A stretch of 10,025 nucleotides of DNA from Alphaproteobacteria bacterium (GTDB taxonomy: Bacteria > Pseudomonadota > Alphaproteobacteria > SMXP01): positions 1 through 10,025 of the forward strand of contig SMXP01000001.1 in NCBI GenBank assembly GCA_004356335.1, in the 5' to 3' direction. The notes under the pieces are model-generated. The model was not told where the DNA came from. It worked only from the letters and a program-made list of their open reading frames with translations, and did no database searches. The stretch's first letter is position 1, and the number at the start of each line of letters is the position of its first letter. This document shows, in pieces, positions 1 through 7,243 of this stretch. The translations under genes and the position numbers were made by a program.

Positions 1-473
1 ACGCAGGTCGTTCGATCTTGCATATCCAAAATACGCGAAAATGTTTCGGCCCCGATAACCAAAGCGGTGTTTGACTGGCCCGCCTTGATAAAGTTATCAG
101 CGATAGTAAGCGCATAAATAAACCCCGTGCACACCGCCTGGACGTCGAAGGCTGCCCCTTGTGTGATGCCAAGCCCGGCTTGCACAACCGTCGCACTTGC
201 CGGAAAGGTTTGATCCGGCGTTGCGGTCGCAAGCACAATGAGATCCACTTCGTCGGGGCGCGTGTCGGCATTCTTCAGAGCTTGAGAGGCCGCCCGCAGT
301 GCCAAATCCGACGTCACCTCGCCGTCGGCGGCAAAGTATCGTCGTTTGATCCCAGTGCGGGTGGTAATCCATTCGTCACTGGTATCGACGATTTTTGCCA
401 GATCTTCGTTTGTCAGACACTTGGCGGGCAAATAGGCGCCGCATCCCCCGATAACAGATCGAATTACGCTCAC
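1..473 (-). CDS. fabH: Beta-ketoacyl-ACP synthase III (KAS III), N-terminal part
   Basis: Condenses acetyl-CoA (or another short acyl-CoA) with malonyl-ACP, the first step of type II fatty acid synthesis in the cytoplasm. I read 157 complete codons from a GTG start; the 3' end lies beyond the left edge. The N-terminus shows the family pattern GCGAYLP (residues 10-16), SDEWITTRTGI (32-42) and LATATPD (81-87). The active-site cysteine is C115, within FDVQAVCTGF (109-118), followed by the GAETFSRILD segment (141-150). His and Asn of the catalytic triad would lie outside the window. The GTG start overlaps the plsX stop as GTGA, with no strong ribosome-binding site, so translation is probably coupled to plsX. 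The plsX-fabH pairing is the usual alphaproteobacterial arrangement. No frame damage is seen in the visible part. Confidence 0.96.
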   Translation of the reverse strand, partial: MSVIRSVIGGCGAYLPAKCLTNEDLAKIVDTSDEWITTRTGIKRRYFAADGEVTSDLALRAASQALKNADTRPDEVDLIVLATATPDQTFPASATVVQAGLGITQGAAFDVQAVCTGFIYALTIADNFIKAGQSNTALVIGAETFSRILDMQDRTTC

Positions 474-1585
474 TGTGCCGCTATTTCTCTATTGGCATCC
501 GATAATTGATGCTCTTGTTTCCCGCTCGACATGACGTCTCCGTCACTTTTCGCCAGCTCCACATTGAGGCGCTTGACGCTCTCCGCAATGTCTTCGGCAA
601 AGTTACTATGGGCCAAATCAATGGCCATATCTATGGCGCTCGCAAAACCTCTGCCATCGGCACTGCCATGACTTTTAACTACAATACCGTTGAGACCGAG
701 AAACACGCCGCCATTTTGGGCGTTGGTATCCAACAAACCGCGCAACGCCCCAAAGGCCGAGCGCGCAAGAACGGCACCAAGCCGAGCCAACACAGATCCG
801 TTGAACGCCCGTTTCATAAAAAAGGCGATGAACCGCGCCGTCCCTTCCGCCGTTTTCAGCGCGACATTTCCGGTAAAGCCGTCGGTCACAACCACGTCCG
901 CACCATCGAACGGAATATCGCTGCCTTCTGTGAAACCGACAAAGTTAAGACCAAGGCTCGGGTCTTTCAAAATAGCCGCGGCATCGCGCACGGATTCGTG
1001 CCCTTTGAGCTCCTCGGCACCCACATTCAACAACGCCACCGTGGGGTTCTTCTTGCCAAGGGCGACATGGGCAAAGGCAACCCCAAGAATAGCAAAATCC
1101 GCAAGTTGCTTGGCCGTCGCTGCCACATTGGCCCCCATATCGAGGAAAACACACCGGCCTTCCGTTTTGGGCCAAAGGACGGCAATGGCCGGCCGATCGA
1201 TGCCCTTCATGGTGGACAAAACGTACATGGCCAGTGCCATCAAGCCGCCCGTATTACCGGCCGATACCATCGCATGAGCTTGGCCCTCTTTGATCGACGA
1301 GATGGCCAGTCCCATGCTCGAATTTCGACCTCGGCGCAGCACCTGGCTCGGCTTATCTGCCATCGACACGCGCTCCGGCGTATGGCGCACTTCACAAGCC
1401 GCCGCCGCGCCGGAATGCACGCGCAATAATGGCGCCAATGCGGCTTCGTCACCGAACAGCAAAAACCGGACGTCAGGATGTTTCTGCAATACCAACTCAA
1501 CACCCTCAATCACGATGCCAGGTGCTTGATCGCCTCCCATGGCATCGAGCGAGATTGTTAAGTCTTTGGACACGGTGCTGGTCAT
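470..1585 (-). CDS. plsX: Phosphate acyltransferase PlsX
   Basis: Makes acyl-phosphate from acyl-ACP, which PlsY then uses to acylate glycerol-3-phosphate; a peripheral membrane enzyme of phospholipid synthesis. The product is 371 residues, slightly longer than the usual 330-350, mainly through a hydrophilic C-terminal tail of about 30 residues. Family marks are ISLDAMGGDQAP (residues 11-22), a SAGNTGG segment, FLDMGAN, DGFTGNVALK and a late KSHGSADG motif. The frame stays open 52 codons further upstream, but that extension (SRSHKNHLL...) does not look like PlsX, whose N-terminus is just before DAMGGD. I therefore chose the ATG at 1585, preceded by AGGGA directly and AGGAAAG about 16 bases upstream. 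A GTG four codons further in is an alternative start. The gene lies 197 bases after the DUF177 gene and overlaps fabH by 4 bases. Confidence 0.96.
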   Translation of the reverse strand: MTSTVSKDLTISLDAMGGDQAPGIVIEGVELVLQKHPDVRFLLFGDEAALAPLLRVHSGAAAACEVRHTPERVSMADKPSQVLRRGRNSSMGLAISSIKEGQAHAMVSAGNTGGLMALAMYVLSTMKGIDRPAIAVLWPKTEGRCVFLDMGANVAATAKQLADFAILGVAFAHVALGKKNPTVALLNVGAEELKGHESVRDAAAILKDPSLGLNFVGFTEGSDIPFDGADVVVTDGFTGNVALKTAEGTARFIAFFMKRAFNGSVLARLGAVLARSAFGALRGLLDTNAQNGGVFLGLNGIVVKSHGSADGRGFASAIDMAIDLAHSNFAEDIAESVKRLNVELAKSDGDVMSSGKQEHQLSDANREIAAQ

Positions 1586-1782
1586 TCCCTGATTACGTAA
1601 CTTTCCTAAAGGGCGAATGGCTCGCCTCCACACCACTACCGATCTTCTTGCTTCTTGCCCCCGCCCGCTTCTTGGGTGAGATGGGCGGCAAATTACCCGA
1701 TTATCATTGTCCAACAAATGATTCTTATGCGATCGGCTCATGAGACCGGATCGGCGCGCAGAAGAGCAAGAACAATCTTATG
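1586..1782. other. Gap between the DUF177 gene and plsX; no gene found
   Basis: This 197-base gap is where gammaproteobacteria such as E. coli carry rpmF (ribosomal protein L32). I read the minus strand in all three frames and found no L32-like protein. One frame gives a short basic run (PKKRAGARSKK), but it lacks an ATG and the L32 HHID and cysteine or metal-site blocks. On the minus strand TTGTTG, 16 bases, TAATTT is a weak possible promoter for plsX-fabH. No hairpin terminator was obvious. Confidence 0.4.
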
Positions 1783-2157
1783 TCAGCTATCCTGTCCCTT
1801 TAGCCTTTGCAAAACCGAAAAAGGACCCTTTCCTGCCTTATCTTCCTGGCCAAAAGGCGCGGTGATCTCTACAAAATCTCGTGATCCGTGTCTATCGGGG
1901 CTGTTCGGCAATTGGGCAACCACCTTGCGTGGATAGGGATCGAGCGCCAGAGCGAGACGTTGCACGATACACTCACCAACATCGATTCGGCCTTCTGCCA
2001 AAGGTTCAGGCACACCGCCGCTGCACCACGGTGCCGAGGAAACAGTGGCTGAGAGGGATGCCAAATCATGCAAACCCAACCGCCTCTGTATTACTTGCAT
2101 TGAACCCGTCTCAACCCTGCAAAGGTTCGAACGAGACGCGACCGGAAACCAATCCAT
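1783..2157 (-). CDS. Short DUF177 (YceD-like) protein, apparently missing its middle section
   Basis: Belongs to the DUF177/YceD family, thought to act around 23S rRNA processing or large-subunit assembly; the precise role here is not shown by sequence. The product is 124 residues, against about 170-190 in alphaproteobacterial relatives. An N-terminal piece resembling the family start is present (WFPV at 3-6, RRLGLHDLASLSATV at 25-39). The C-terminal blocks are well kept: VPEPLAEGRIDVG (49-61), LALALDPYPRK (68-78) and PFSVLQRLK (112-120). The strand-rich middle with the conserved Cys-x-V-T-L-E-P segment, about 65-70 residues, is absent, and nothing resembling it sits in another frame. I chose the ATG at 2157 because AGGAG lies 4 bases upstream and the N-terminal motif follows. 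This overlaps the chaperone gene by 47 bases. An ATG at 2100, just after the chaperone stop, would give 105 residues. It may be a compact functional form or a decaying gene. Confidence 0.72.
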   Translation of the reverse strand: MDWFPVASRSNLCRVETGSMQVIQRRLGLHDLASLSATVSSAPWCSGGVPEPLAEGRIDVGECIVQRLALALDPYPRKVVAQLPNSPDRHGSRDFVEITAPFGQEDKAGKGPFSVLQRLKGQDS

Positions 2158-2680
2158 CCAGCTCCTGCCCGGCCAAATGGGCAACCTGCCGGCGAACATA
2201 GCGCGCCATCATTGCCACAATATCCGGTGACACATCCGATGTCCGATACAGGTTTCGGCAAAGGGCATCGTTGAGTTGCTCCGGATCGTTTGATTTCAAA
2301 CCGTCTTCATAAGCTGCAACACGACCGTAAAAGGCCTGAGCCATCTTTTGAATCTTACTGCCGACGCTAAGATCGCCGACACCCATCTCTCGCAATCCTT
2401 CGTCCATATCTTGAAAAAACACGTCGAACAATGTCTGTGCGATCGGGCTTGAGCCCGCATCGTCCGCCTTAAAGCGATGGAGAATGAGAAACACGTGCAA
2501 TGCAATGAGATCAAAGCGCCCGTCGACATTGTCGGCAACGCCACCATCCAGATAGAAAACTGGCTGGCGTGATTGACCTACGATACGCTTGTAAAGTTTT
2601 TGCGCAGCAATATTTTCCGGTGCAGGCTTTAACAAGGCCCGCAACAGGCTATTTTCCTTGATGGTCTGCCACACTGTCAT
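2111..2680 (-). CDS. Ubiquinol-cytochrome c chaperone (CBP3/UQCC1-like)
   Basis: Related to mitochondrial Cbp3/UQCC1, which helps cytochrome b synthesis and assembly of the bc1 complex; in alphaproteobacteria the same role at the inner membrane is inferred. The 189-residue product is of normal length for the bacterial family. Visible blocks are AAQKLYKRIVGQSRQP (25-40), FDLIALHVFLILHRFK (56-71), FQDMDEGLREMGVGD (89-103), KMAQAFYGRVAAYE (112-125) and ALCRNLYR (139-146). There is no signal peptide or clear membrane span. The ATG at 2680 is supported by GAGGAAGG a few bases upstream. It is the first gene of the minus-strand string with DUF177, plsX and fabH, and is divergent from bamE across about 100 bases. 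The neighbourhood chaperone-DUF177-plsX-fabH with bamE opposite is a familiar alphaproteobacterial layout and supports the call. Confidence 0.93.
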   Translation of the reverse strand: MTVWQTIKENSLLRALLKPAPENIAAQKLYKRIVGQSRQPVFYLDGGVADNVDGRFDLIALHVFLILHRFKADDAGSSPIAQTLFDVFFQDMDEGLREMGVGDLSVGSKIQKMAQAFYGRVAAYEDGLKSNDPEQLNDALCRNLYRTSDVSPDIVAMMARYVRRQVAHLAGQELDGLVSGRVSFEPLQG

Positions 2681-2724
2681 CGGCCTTCCTCATGTTGCAG
2701 GCTTTCCTCTTGCATTCATTTCCT

Positions 2725-2754
2725 TTGGCAGTTACTACCTCTGGTCAATATCAA
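2725..2754 (+). promoter_or_regulatory. Candidate sigma-70-type promoter for bamE
   Basis: In the 102-base divergent gap, TTGGCA (2725-2730) and TATCAA (2749-2754) are 18 bases apart, a 5/6 and a 4/6 match to the -35 and -10 consensus. The bamE ATG follows 28 bases after the -10. The opposite strand carries an overlapping TTGATATTGACC, which could be part of a divergent promoter for the chaperone gene, but I found no convincing -10 for it. Pattern matching only. Confidence 0.3.
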
Positions 2755-2782
2755 TGTTGGAATTATTGTCAAGCAGGTCGTC

Positions 2783-3253
2783 ATGTCTTTCCGTCTTCTT
2801 TCCTTAAGGAACTTGGCCACGATTGGCGCCATCTTTTCGATGATCTTAGCGCTGGGCTGTAGCCCGATCTCGGACAAACGAGGCTATATTCGCGACGAAA
2901 TGAAAATCGACTCTGTTCAAATCGGTGTTGACAACAAAGAGTCGGTCTATCAACGCTTAGGCTCACCTTCTACCACGGTCTCTCTAGGTCTGGATGTGTG
3001 GTATTACATCACAAGCCGAGAAGAACGATTTGGGTTCTTTGCACCAAAAGCAACTTACCGCGAGATTACTGCCGTCGCGTTTGATGAAGATGACTTCGTT
3101 GCCGACATAACGGATTACGGTTTGGAAGACGGTAAAGTCGTTTCATATGTCAGCCGCAAAACACCAACGCGCGGTAAGGAGCTTACTCTCCTTGAACAGA
3201 TGTTCGGCAATCTCGGCAGATTGCCTGCACCCGGCCAACAGCAAGGCCGATAA
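2783..3253 (+). CDS. bamE: Outer membrane lipoprotein BamE/OmlA (SmpA family)
   Basis: Small lipoprotein of the BAM complex that inserts beta-barrel proteins into the outer membrane. The 156-residue product starts with a positively charged stretch and a hydrophobic segment (residues 11-25) ending ALGC, so C26 is the likely lipidated residue. The lipobox is slightly unusual, with Ala-Leu-Gly before Cys rather than Leu-Ala-Gly. After it come GYIRDE (34-39), the family's GVDNKESVYQRLGSPSTT block (48-65), VWYYITS, FDEDDFV and LEDG. The C-terminal block RKTPTRGKELTLLEQMFGN is followed by GR and is typical of alphaproteobacterial OmlA proteins. The ATG has AGG five bases upstream. It is the only plus-strand gene here, divergent from the bc1 chaperone and convergent with hppA. 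No damage seen. Confidence 0.93.
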   Translation: MSFRLLSLRNLATIGAIFSMILALGCSPISDKRGYIRDEMKIDSVQIGVDNKESVYQRLGSPSTTVSLGLDVWYYITSREERFGFFAPKATYREITAVAFDEDDFVADITDYGLEDGKVVSYVSRKTPTRGKELTLLEQMFGNLGRLPAPGQQQGR

Positions 3254-3332
3254 TCGTCTGAGTATCGCTTTCTCGTTTGCCAAGCTCTTTTCACATTACA
3301 AAATCGGACCGCAAGTGTTGCCCTCTTGCGTC

Positions 3333-3383
3333 TTAGAGTGTTTCCAGGAAAAGTGGATGCCGGTTTTCCTGGATGCGCTCTAA
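3333..3383. repeat. Palindromic intergenic repeat at the bamE/hppA convergence
   Basis: Imperfect inverted repeat. Outer arms TTAGAG (3333-3338) and CTCTAA (3378-3383) pair perfectly. Inner arms TCCAGGAAAA (3343-3352) and TTTTCCTGGA (3364-3373) pair perfectly, with four unpaired bases each side between the two. The loop region carries AAGTGGATGCCGGTT, which matches the core of the repeat at 8400-8414 (AAGTGGACACCGGTT). The element lies between two converging genes and its right arm contains the hppA stop codon. It could act as a bidirectional transcript end, though it lacks a T-rich tail. The rest of the gap (3254-3332) shows nothing recognisable. Confidence 0.82.
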
Positions 3384-5503
3384 TGCGCAAGAACGGCTAA
3401 CAGCAGCAGCGCAACGATATTCGTAATTTTGATCATCGGATTGATCGCCGGGCCCGCAGTGTCCTTGTACGGATCACCCACTGTGTCGCCCGTCACGGCC
3501 GCTTTGTGGGCTTCGGATCCCTTACCGCCGAGATTGCCATCTTCAATGAATTTCTTTGCATTATCCCAGGCGCCGCCGCCTGCGGTCATCGACAGAGCAA
3601 CAAAAAGCCCGGTAATGATCACCCCTAGAAGCATCGCACCCAACGATGACAGCGCTGCCGACTGGTCGGCGATCAGCAAAATGACGAAATAAAGCACCAC
3701 GGGGGATAACACCGGCAAAAGCGCCGGGATGATCATTTCCTTGATTGCCGCCCGCGTCAGCAAATCCACCGCTCGACTATAATCGGGCTTTGCTGTGCCT
3801 TCCATGATCCCCGGGATCTCTTTGAACTGGCGGCGCACCTCTTCGACGACCGCACCGGCGGCCCGACCCACCGCCATCATGGCCATGGAGCCGAACAGGT
3901 AGGGCAATAGACCGCCGATAAAGAGTCCTACGATCACATAGGGATTCTGCAGCGAAAAGTTTAGCACCACCCCCTCAAAGGCCGGAAACTGGTCGGTATT
4001 ACGGATCAAGAAATCCAAATCGGACGTGTAAGCGGCAAACAGCACCAAGGCGCCCAATCCAGCCGAACCGATGGCATAGCCCTTGGTCACCGCCTTTGTG
4101 GTATTGCCTACGGCGTCCAGCGCATCGGTTGTTTTCCTTACGCTTTCATCCAGCTTGGCCATTGCCGCAATACCGCCCGCATTGTCCGTTACCGGACCGA
4201 AGGCATCCAGCGCAACCACCATGCCCGCCAGAGCAAGCATTGTGGTTACGGCAATGGCAATGCCGAAAAGACCGGCCAGATTATGGGAGATGATGATCCC
4301 CGCAACGATGGTCAACGCAGGCAGCGCCGTCGATTCCATGGACACCGCCAGACCTTGAATGACGTTTGTGCCGTGACCCGTCATGGATGCCGCAGCGATA
4401 CTGCGAACCGGACGAAAATTGGTGCCGGTGTAATATTCGGTAATCCAAATGATCAGTCCGGTTATGACCAATCCCACAATGCCGCACATATAGAGACTCA
4501 TGCCGGTGAAGGTCGCACCGCTTGCCTGATATTGCGTGTCCATACCGATAAGCGCGTCTGTGATCGGCCAAAGCACAACCAAAGACATGACCGCCGTGGC
4601 AATCACGCCTTTATAAAGAGCCCCCATGATATTCTGGCTCGCCCCCAGCCGAACGAAGAAGGTGCCGACGATCGACGTCAGGATGCAGGCGGCGCTAATG
4701 GCAAGGGGGTAAAGCATCATCTTGTAAACCGTATCGGGCCCCTCAGAGACAAAGAAGATCGAGGCCAAAACCATGGTCGCCACGATGGTCACCGCATAAG
4801 TTTCAAACAGGTCCGCTGCCATGCCGGCGCAGTCACCTACATTGTCACCCACATTATCTGCAATGGTTGCCGGATTGCGTGGATCGTCTTCCGGAATGCC
4901 GGCTTCAATTTTGCCGACAAGGTCGCCGCCCACATCCGCGCCTTTCGTAAAAATCCCACCGCCGAGACGGGCAAAGATCGAAATGAGCGAGCCGCCAAAA
5001 CTCAATCCCACGAGTGCATTGATGACATCGCGGCTGGTCGGATCCAAGCCCAAGGGGCCGATCAAAATCGCGTAATAGACCGAGACGGCAAGCAAAGCGA
5101 GGCCCACCACGAGCATGCCGGTGACGGCGCCCGCCCTAAAAGCGATGGCCAGTGCCGCCGCTAAGCTTTTGCTCGCCGCATGGGCCGTACGCACATTAGC
5201 CCGCACCGACACATTCATGCCGATATAACCGGTGGCGCCGGACAGTACAGCGCCAATCAAAAACCCGACGGCCACTTGAACGTCCAAGAGAAGCCAAAGA
5301 ATGATGAACACAACCACGCCGACAATAGCGATGGTGGAATATTGCCGATTGAGATAAGCCCGCGCGCCTTCTTGAATGGCCCCGGCAATTTCCTGCATAC
5401 GATCGGTTCCGGGATCGGCGCGCATGACGCTTTGTCTTGCCCATGCGCCATATACCAGCGCTAAAACACCGCACGCGATGATCAACCACAATTCCATGCT
5501 CAT
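3380..5503 (-). CDS. hppA: Membrane-bound proton-translocating pyrophosphatase, K+-independent type
   Basis: Hydrolyses pyrophosphate and pumps protons across the membrane. The 707-residue product is full length and strongly hydrophobic with many membrane spans. The pyrophosphate/Mg site is intact: FTKGADVGGDLVGK (185-198), EAGIPEDDPRNPATIADNVG (200-219), DNVGDCAGMAADLFETY (220-236), DAFGPVTDNAGGIA (433-446) and GDTVGDPYKDTAGPA (672-686). The motif GNTTKA (466-471) has Lys at 470, the known marker of K+-independent enzymes; K+-dependent ones have Ala there. The frame extends 34 codons upstream, but AAGGACG sits 7 bases before the ATG at 5503 and the family begins there with a hydrophobic helix, so that start is preferred. 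The gene is separated from thiL by a terminator, so it probably has its own promoter in 5504-5652; I could not identify one. The TAG stop lies inside the repeat at 3333-3383. Confidence 0.98.
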   Translation of the reverse strand: MSMELWLIIACGVLALVYGAWARQSVMRADPGTDRMQEIAGAIQEGARAYLNRQYSTIAIVGVVVFIILWLLLDVQVAVGFLIGAVLSGATGYIGMNVSVRANVRTAHAASKSLAAALAIAFRAGAVTGMLVVGLALLAVSVYYAILIGPLGLDPTSRDVINALVGLSFGGSLISIFARLGGGIFTKGADVGGDLVGKIEAGIPEDDPRNPATIADNVGDNVGDCAGMAADLFETYAVTIVATMVLASIFFVSEGPDTVYKMMLYPLAISAACILTSIVGTFFVRLGASQNIMGALYKGVIATAVMSLVVLWPITDALIGMDTQYQASGATFTGMSLYMCGIVGLVITGLIIWITEYYTGTNFRPVRSIAAASMTGHGTNVIQGLAVSMESTALPALTIVAGIIISHNLAGLFGIAIAVTTMLALAGMVVALDAFGPVTDNAGGIAAMAKLDESVRKTTDALDAVGNTTKAVTKGYAIGSAGLGALVLFAAYTSDLDFLIRNTDQFPAFEGVVLNFSLQNPYVIVGLFIGGLLPYLFGSMAMMAVGRAAGAVVEEVRRQFKEIPGIMEGTAKPDYSRAVDLLTRAAIKEMIIPALLPVLSPVVLYFVILLIADQSAALSSLGAMLLGVIITGLFVALSMTAGGGAWDNAKKFIEDGNLGGKGSEAHKAAVTGDTVGDPYKDTAGPAINPMIKITNIVALLLLAVLAH

Positions 5504-5652
5504 GGTTTCGTCCTTGTTGAAAAATGAGTTCAGTTTGGCCGCTTTTTTATCGTTCGGACCCGCCAGATTGGCTGACATTCCTGTAAAGCGCGCGGACCAT
5601 GCCAAAGATGAGCCGGGAAAGCAACCATCAAGAGCATCCCAGCCCTAGTTTG

Positions 5653-5690
5653 AAAACAAAACCAAACAAAACCCGGCCGTAGGCCCGGAC
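5653..5690 (-). terminator. Probable rho-independent terminator after thiL
   Basis: On the minus strand, about 10 bases after the thiL stop, a GC-rich hairpin (CCGGGCC, loop TAC, GGCCGGG, with one mismatch) is followed directly by TTTTGTTTGGTTTTGTTTTC. Position and shape fit an intrinsic terminator ending the transcript that includes nusB and thiL, before hppA. Confidence 0.72.
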
Positions 5691-5699
5691 AAATCTCGC

Positions 5700-6719
5700 T
5701 TAGAAATGCCGGTAACCGGCCTGTTCGATGGCCACGGGATTGCCGCGGGCATCGACCACTTCAACCCCTTCTCCTTCTATGGCTTGGCCGATTGGGGTTA
5801 GGGCAATATTCAGGGCCGCGCTGATTTGCTGCACCTGGTCTTGTCGGTCGGGCGGCATGGCAAACAACAATTCATAATCATCGCCGGCCCCCAGCAGGGA
5901 CACAGGATCCGTCATCACAGCGCGGGCCGCATGGCAAAAAGGCACCTTTTCCAACTCGATGCGCAGGCCAAGCCCCGAAGCGGCCGCCATATGGCCCGCG
6001 TCAGCCACCAGACCGTCGGACACATCAAGACAAGCCGTTGCAAGGTCCAACAATTTAGGGCCGAGTTGTGTGCGTGGTTGAGGAAGCTGATAACGGTCAA
6101 TCAAAACATCTTTATACTGATCGTTCCGGCAATCCAGCTCGCCGGTCAACAATTTAAGCCCTAAGCCGGCATCGCCGATCGTGCCCGATATATAAAGCAC
6201 ATCACCGGGCCCCGCACCCGACCGAAGCAGCATCTTGCCTTTCTTCACGTAGCCAAAAGCGGTTAGAGATAATGACATAGGACCATGCGTCGAAATGGTA
6301 TCGCCTCCGATAACATGAATTTCATATTGTGTCTGATCCAGTGCCAGCCCACCGACAAACCGTTCTATCCACGACCGCGTGATGTCCTCCGGCCATGCGC
6401 AGGTCAGTAAGTAACTCACGGGCGTTGCGCCCTTACCGGCCAAGTCAGACAAATTCACCCGCAACAGCTTGCGCCCGATCAGATCCGGCGGATCCTCAAT
6501 GCGAAAATGGGTTCCGGCCGACATGGCATCCGCGGTAACGACGAGTTCCTGACCGTCAGGCACATTAATCAAGGCGGCATCATCGGTCAGATCAAAAGCC
6601 CCGGGATCGCCTCGGGTAAGCGGTGCAAACAAGTCCCGGATGACGGCAAATTCATCACAGGGCCGCACGTCACCCGCTTGGTGTGCATTTTCGACCGGCC
6701 GGTCTGTAGAGCGGTTCAC
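5700..6719 (-). CDS. thiL: Thiamine-monophosphate kinase
   Basis: Phosphorylates thiamine monophosphate to thiamine diphosphate with ATP, the last step of cofactor synthesis, in the cytoplasm. The 339-residue product matches the usual 320-340. Motifs in order: DDAAL (46-50) and VTADAMSAGTHF (61-72) for metal and substrate, VNLSDLAGKGATP (88-100), GGDT (138-141), CLDVSDGLVADAGH (230-243), GAGDDYELLF (277-286), and the family's C-terminal GYRHF (335-339). All the aspartates expected to bind Mg-ATP appear present. The start is GTG, overlapping the nusB stop as GTGA, which implies translational coupling. The nusB-thiL pair is common in proteobacteria. The N-terminus is about 15-20 residues longer than many homologues, so a start further in is possible, but the overlap favours this one. 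Confidence 0.96.
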   Translation of the reverse strand: MNRSTDRPVENAHQAGDVRPCDEFAVIRDLFAPLTRGDPGAFDLTDDAALINVPDGQELVVTADAMSAGTHFRIEDPPDLIGRKLLRVNLSDLAGKGATPVSYLLTCAWPEDITRSWIERFVGGLALDQTQYEIHVIGGDTISTHGPMSLSLTAFGYVKKGKMLLRSGAGPGDVLYISGTIGDAGLGLKLLTGELDCRNDQYKDVLIDRYQLPQPRTQLGPKLLDLATACLDVSDGLVADAGHMAAASGLGLRIELEKVPFCHAARAVMTDPVSLLGAGDDYELLFAMPPDRQDQVQQISAALNIALTPIGQAIEGEGVEVVDARGNPVAIEQAGYRHF

Positions 6720-7210
6720 GTTTGCTCTCCGCTCGGTTCGAATTCGTCGGCGCGTTCCGCCCGGGCAATTTTGTCCAGTACGCCATTGACAAATGCCGGT
6801 TCGGATTCATTAAAAAAGGCGTGGGCAACCTCGACATATTCATTGATAACCACGCGGGCCGGTATGCTCGTCCTGACCACAAGTTCAAATGTGGCAGCCC
6901 GCAGCAAGGCCCTGAGCGTGCTGTCGAGGCGGCGCAATGTCCAGCCGTCAGCCAGGGCACCATTGACATATCGGTCGATGTCGACCTGATGTTCGACAAT
7001 ACCGCGAACAACGGCGCTGAAATGTTCAATGTCGGGATCGACATATTGAACGTCGCTGATTTCATTGGCAAATCGATGCCCAATAAATTCGGCGATCACA
7101 TCATTGGCATCCCCGCCACTCAACTCCATCTGGTAAAGCGCTTGCACCGCAGCCAAACGAGCTTCGCCGCGCGATATTTCATGGTGTTGCCTATTGTCGC
7201 TTGCCATCAT
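6716..7210 (-). CDS. nusB: Transcription antitermination factor NusB
   Basis: RNA-binding protein that, with NusE (S10), binds boxA and supports antitermination and rRNA transcription. The 164-residue product has an N-terminal RGEARLAAVQALYQMEL (12-28 region), LDSTLRALLRAATFEL (95-110), VVINEYVEVAHAFF (120-133) and FVNGVLDKIA (140-149), all standard for alphaproteobacterial NusB. The start is uncertain: ATG at 7210, ATG at 7207, or TTG at 7219. GGAAG lies 11 bases before the TTG and 20 before the first ATG, so none is decisive; I list the first ATG. The gene lies 24-33 bases after the ribD stop, exactly where ribE and ribH stand in many relatives. It overlaps thiL by 4 bases. Sequence intact. 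Confidence 0.95.
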   Translation of the reverse strand: MMASDNRQHHEISRGEARLAAVQALYQMELSGGDANDVIAEFIGHRFANEISDVQYVDPDIEHFSAVVRGIVEHQVDIDRYVNGALADGWTLRRLDSTLRALLRAATFELVVRTSIPARVVINEYVEVAHAFFNESEPAFVNGVLDKIARAERADEFEPSGEQT

Positions 7211-7243
7211 CTCGTTCAATCACATGTCCGCTTCCATATTTCT

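Noticed and set aside
506..1429. Long plus-strand open frame opposite plsX (307 codons)
   Set aside because: Antisense shadow of a clear plsX; the translation shows no family resemblance and is rich in the His/Arg pattern typical of reversed coding sequence.
1586..1782. A hidden rpmF (ribosomal protein L32) between DUF177 and plsX
   Set aside because: A short basic run (PKKRAGARSKK) appears in one frame, but there is no start codon in place, no HHID or RR block, and the frame stops too early.
4283..5164. Long plus-strand open frame opposite hppA (293 codons)
   Set aside because: Antisense shadow of the highly conserved pyrophosphatase; the composition is His/Arg/Gly-rich without recognisable motifs.
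5504..5605. N-terminal extension of HppA by 34 residues
   Set aside because: The extension is hydrophilic and unlike the family; the ATG at 5503 has AAGGACG at good spacing and starts with the first membrane helix.
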